Assembly: GCA_022848825.1 (NCBI GenBank)
Contig: JAJISH010000296.1
Location: 1 to 7,290 of the forward strand
DNA from: Thermoplasmatota archaeon
Lineage (GTDB): Archaea > Thermoplasmatota > Thermoplasmata > RBG-16-68-12 > JAGMCJ01
Direction: 5' to 3'
DNA: 7,290 bases
This document shows positions 7,045-7,290 of this stretch, in pieces. The translations under genes were made by a program, and so were the position numbers. The first letter of the stretch is position 1. Each line of letters begins with the position of its first letter. Under the pieces are notes generated by a model, which was not told the origin of the DNA, ran no database searches, and saw nothing but the letters and a program-made list of their open reading frames with translations.

Positions 7045-7290
7045 GTATGTATGCGGGGATGTCAACAGGGACGAGAAGCCCGACCTCATCGTTCTGAGCA
7101 ATGACCGCATCAGCGTTTTCGAGTGGCAACCAGGCGACCAGTTCGAACTGAAAACGACGCTTTTCATCTTTGACCCCAGGGACGTAACTGTGGCTGACAG
7201 CGGGTCGGATGGTCTCAATGACATCTACGTGACGGGACCATTTGGAACTATCATATTCTTTCAGGATGAGATTACTCCGGGAGGATTCCA
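7040..7290 (+). pseudogene. FG-GAP repeat gene fragment on the plus strand, no 5' end, running off the right edge
   Basis: In the frame starting at 7040 the plus strand is open to the window end and encodes two FG-GAP-like blades: TSYVCGDVNRDEKPDLIV, followed by SNDRISVFEWQPGDQF, then VTVADSGSDGLNDIYV and GPFGTIIFFQDEITPGGF. The GDVNRDEKPDLIV motif is a textbook FG-GAP calcium-loop repeat and aligns with VGDVNSDGRVDVVM in the minus-strand gene next door. The frame is closed by a TAG at 7007-7009. The only upstream ATG (7025) would start the protein inside a repeat without a signal peptide, so this is a piece of a larger gene, not an independent gene start. It is probably the inverted upstream part of the neighbouring FG-GAP gene, or a fragment of a second such gene joined here. 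The 3' end is outside the window. Confidence 0.7.

Noticed and set aside
7045..7224. N-terminal extension of the minus-strand FG-GAP gene to an ATG at 7224
   Set aside because: Those residues (serine/leucine-rich, no FG-GAP pattern, no signal peptide) are the antisense of a good plus-strand FG-GAP reading, so the extension is a frame shadow past the junction.
1..7290. CRISPR arrays, tRNA/rRNA genes, insertion sequences, toxin-antitoxin or defence genes
   Set aside because: Reading both strands by eye I saw no regularly spaced repeats, no cloverleaf or rRNA signatures, no transposase motifs and no recognisable defence domains.

Overview
The window looks archaeal, most likely from a mesophilic or moderately GC-rich Thermoplasmatota-type euryarchaeon. 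Four things suggest this: a membrane protein with an FG-GAP/Ig ectodomain and two C-terminal winged helices, a layout common in euryarchaea; an M20 metallohydrolase of the archaeal ArgE/DapE-like type; heavy AGG/AGA arginine use; and TATA-like elements with no clear Shine-Dalgarno sequences. I cannot assign a species.

Layout: four substantial genes alternate strand, so there is no operon. (1) 3-2591 (+), open at the left edge, is a winged-helix DNA-binding protein with two tandem AlkZ/YcaQ-like (HTH_42) modules, resembling the C-terminal half of Lhr-type helicases. (2) 2583-4178 (-) is a membrane-anchored DUF3179 protein whose usual Cys-x-x-Cys is Ser-x-x-Ser, with three further C-terminal membrane helices and a soluble tail. 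(3) 4241-5455 (+) is an intact M20 zinc amidohydrolase/peptidase with every metal ligand visible. (4) 5452 to about 7044 (-) is a membrane-tethered FG-GAP/Ig-like protein with two C-terminal winged helices, probably a one-component regulator. The genome is compact: the convergent pairs overlap by 9 and 4 bases, and genes 2 and 3 diverge from a short AT-rich promoter region.

The most striking feature is at the right edge. Near 7030-7060 the FG-GAP coding potential switches strand. Left of this point the FG-GAP repeats read on the minus strand; right of it, to 7290, FG-GAP repeats read on the plus strand. The two half-genes meet head to head in mid-domain, beside an 11-base palindrome and with no start or promoter between them. 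This is either a real inversion (possibly an invertible segment) or an assembly/amplification chimera. It means the N-terminal 60 residues of the long minus-strand frame (7045-7224) are almost certainly not protein.

The genes share no obvious pathway: one DNA repair or processing factor, two cell-surface proteins (one with a regulatory cytoplasmic part) and one cytosolic hydrolase.
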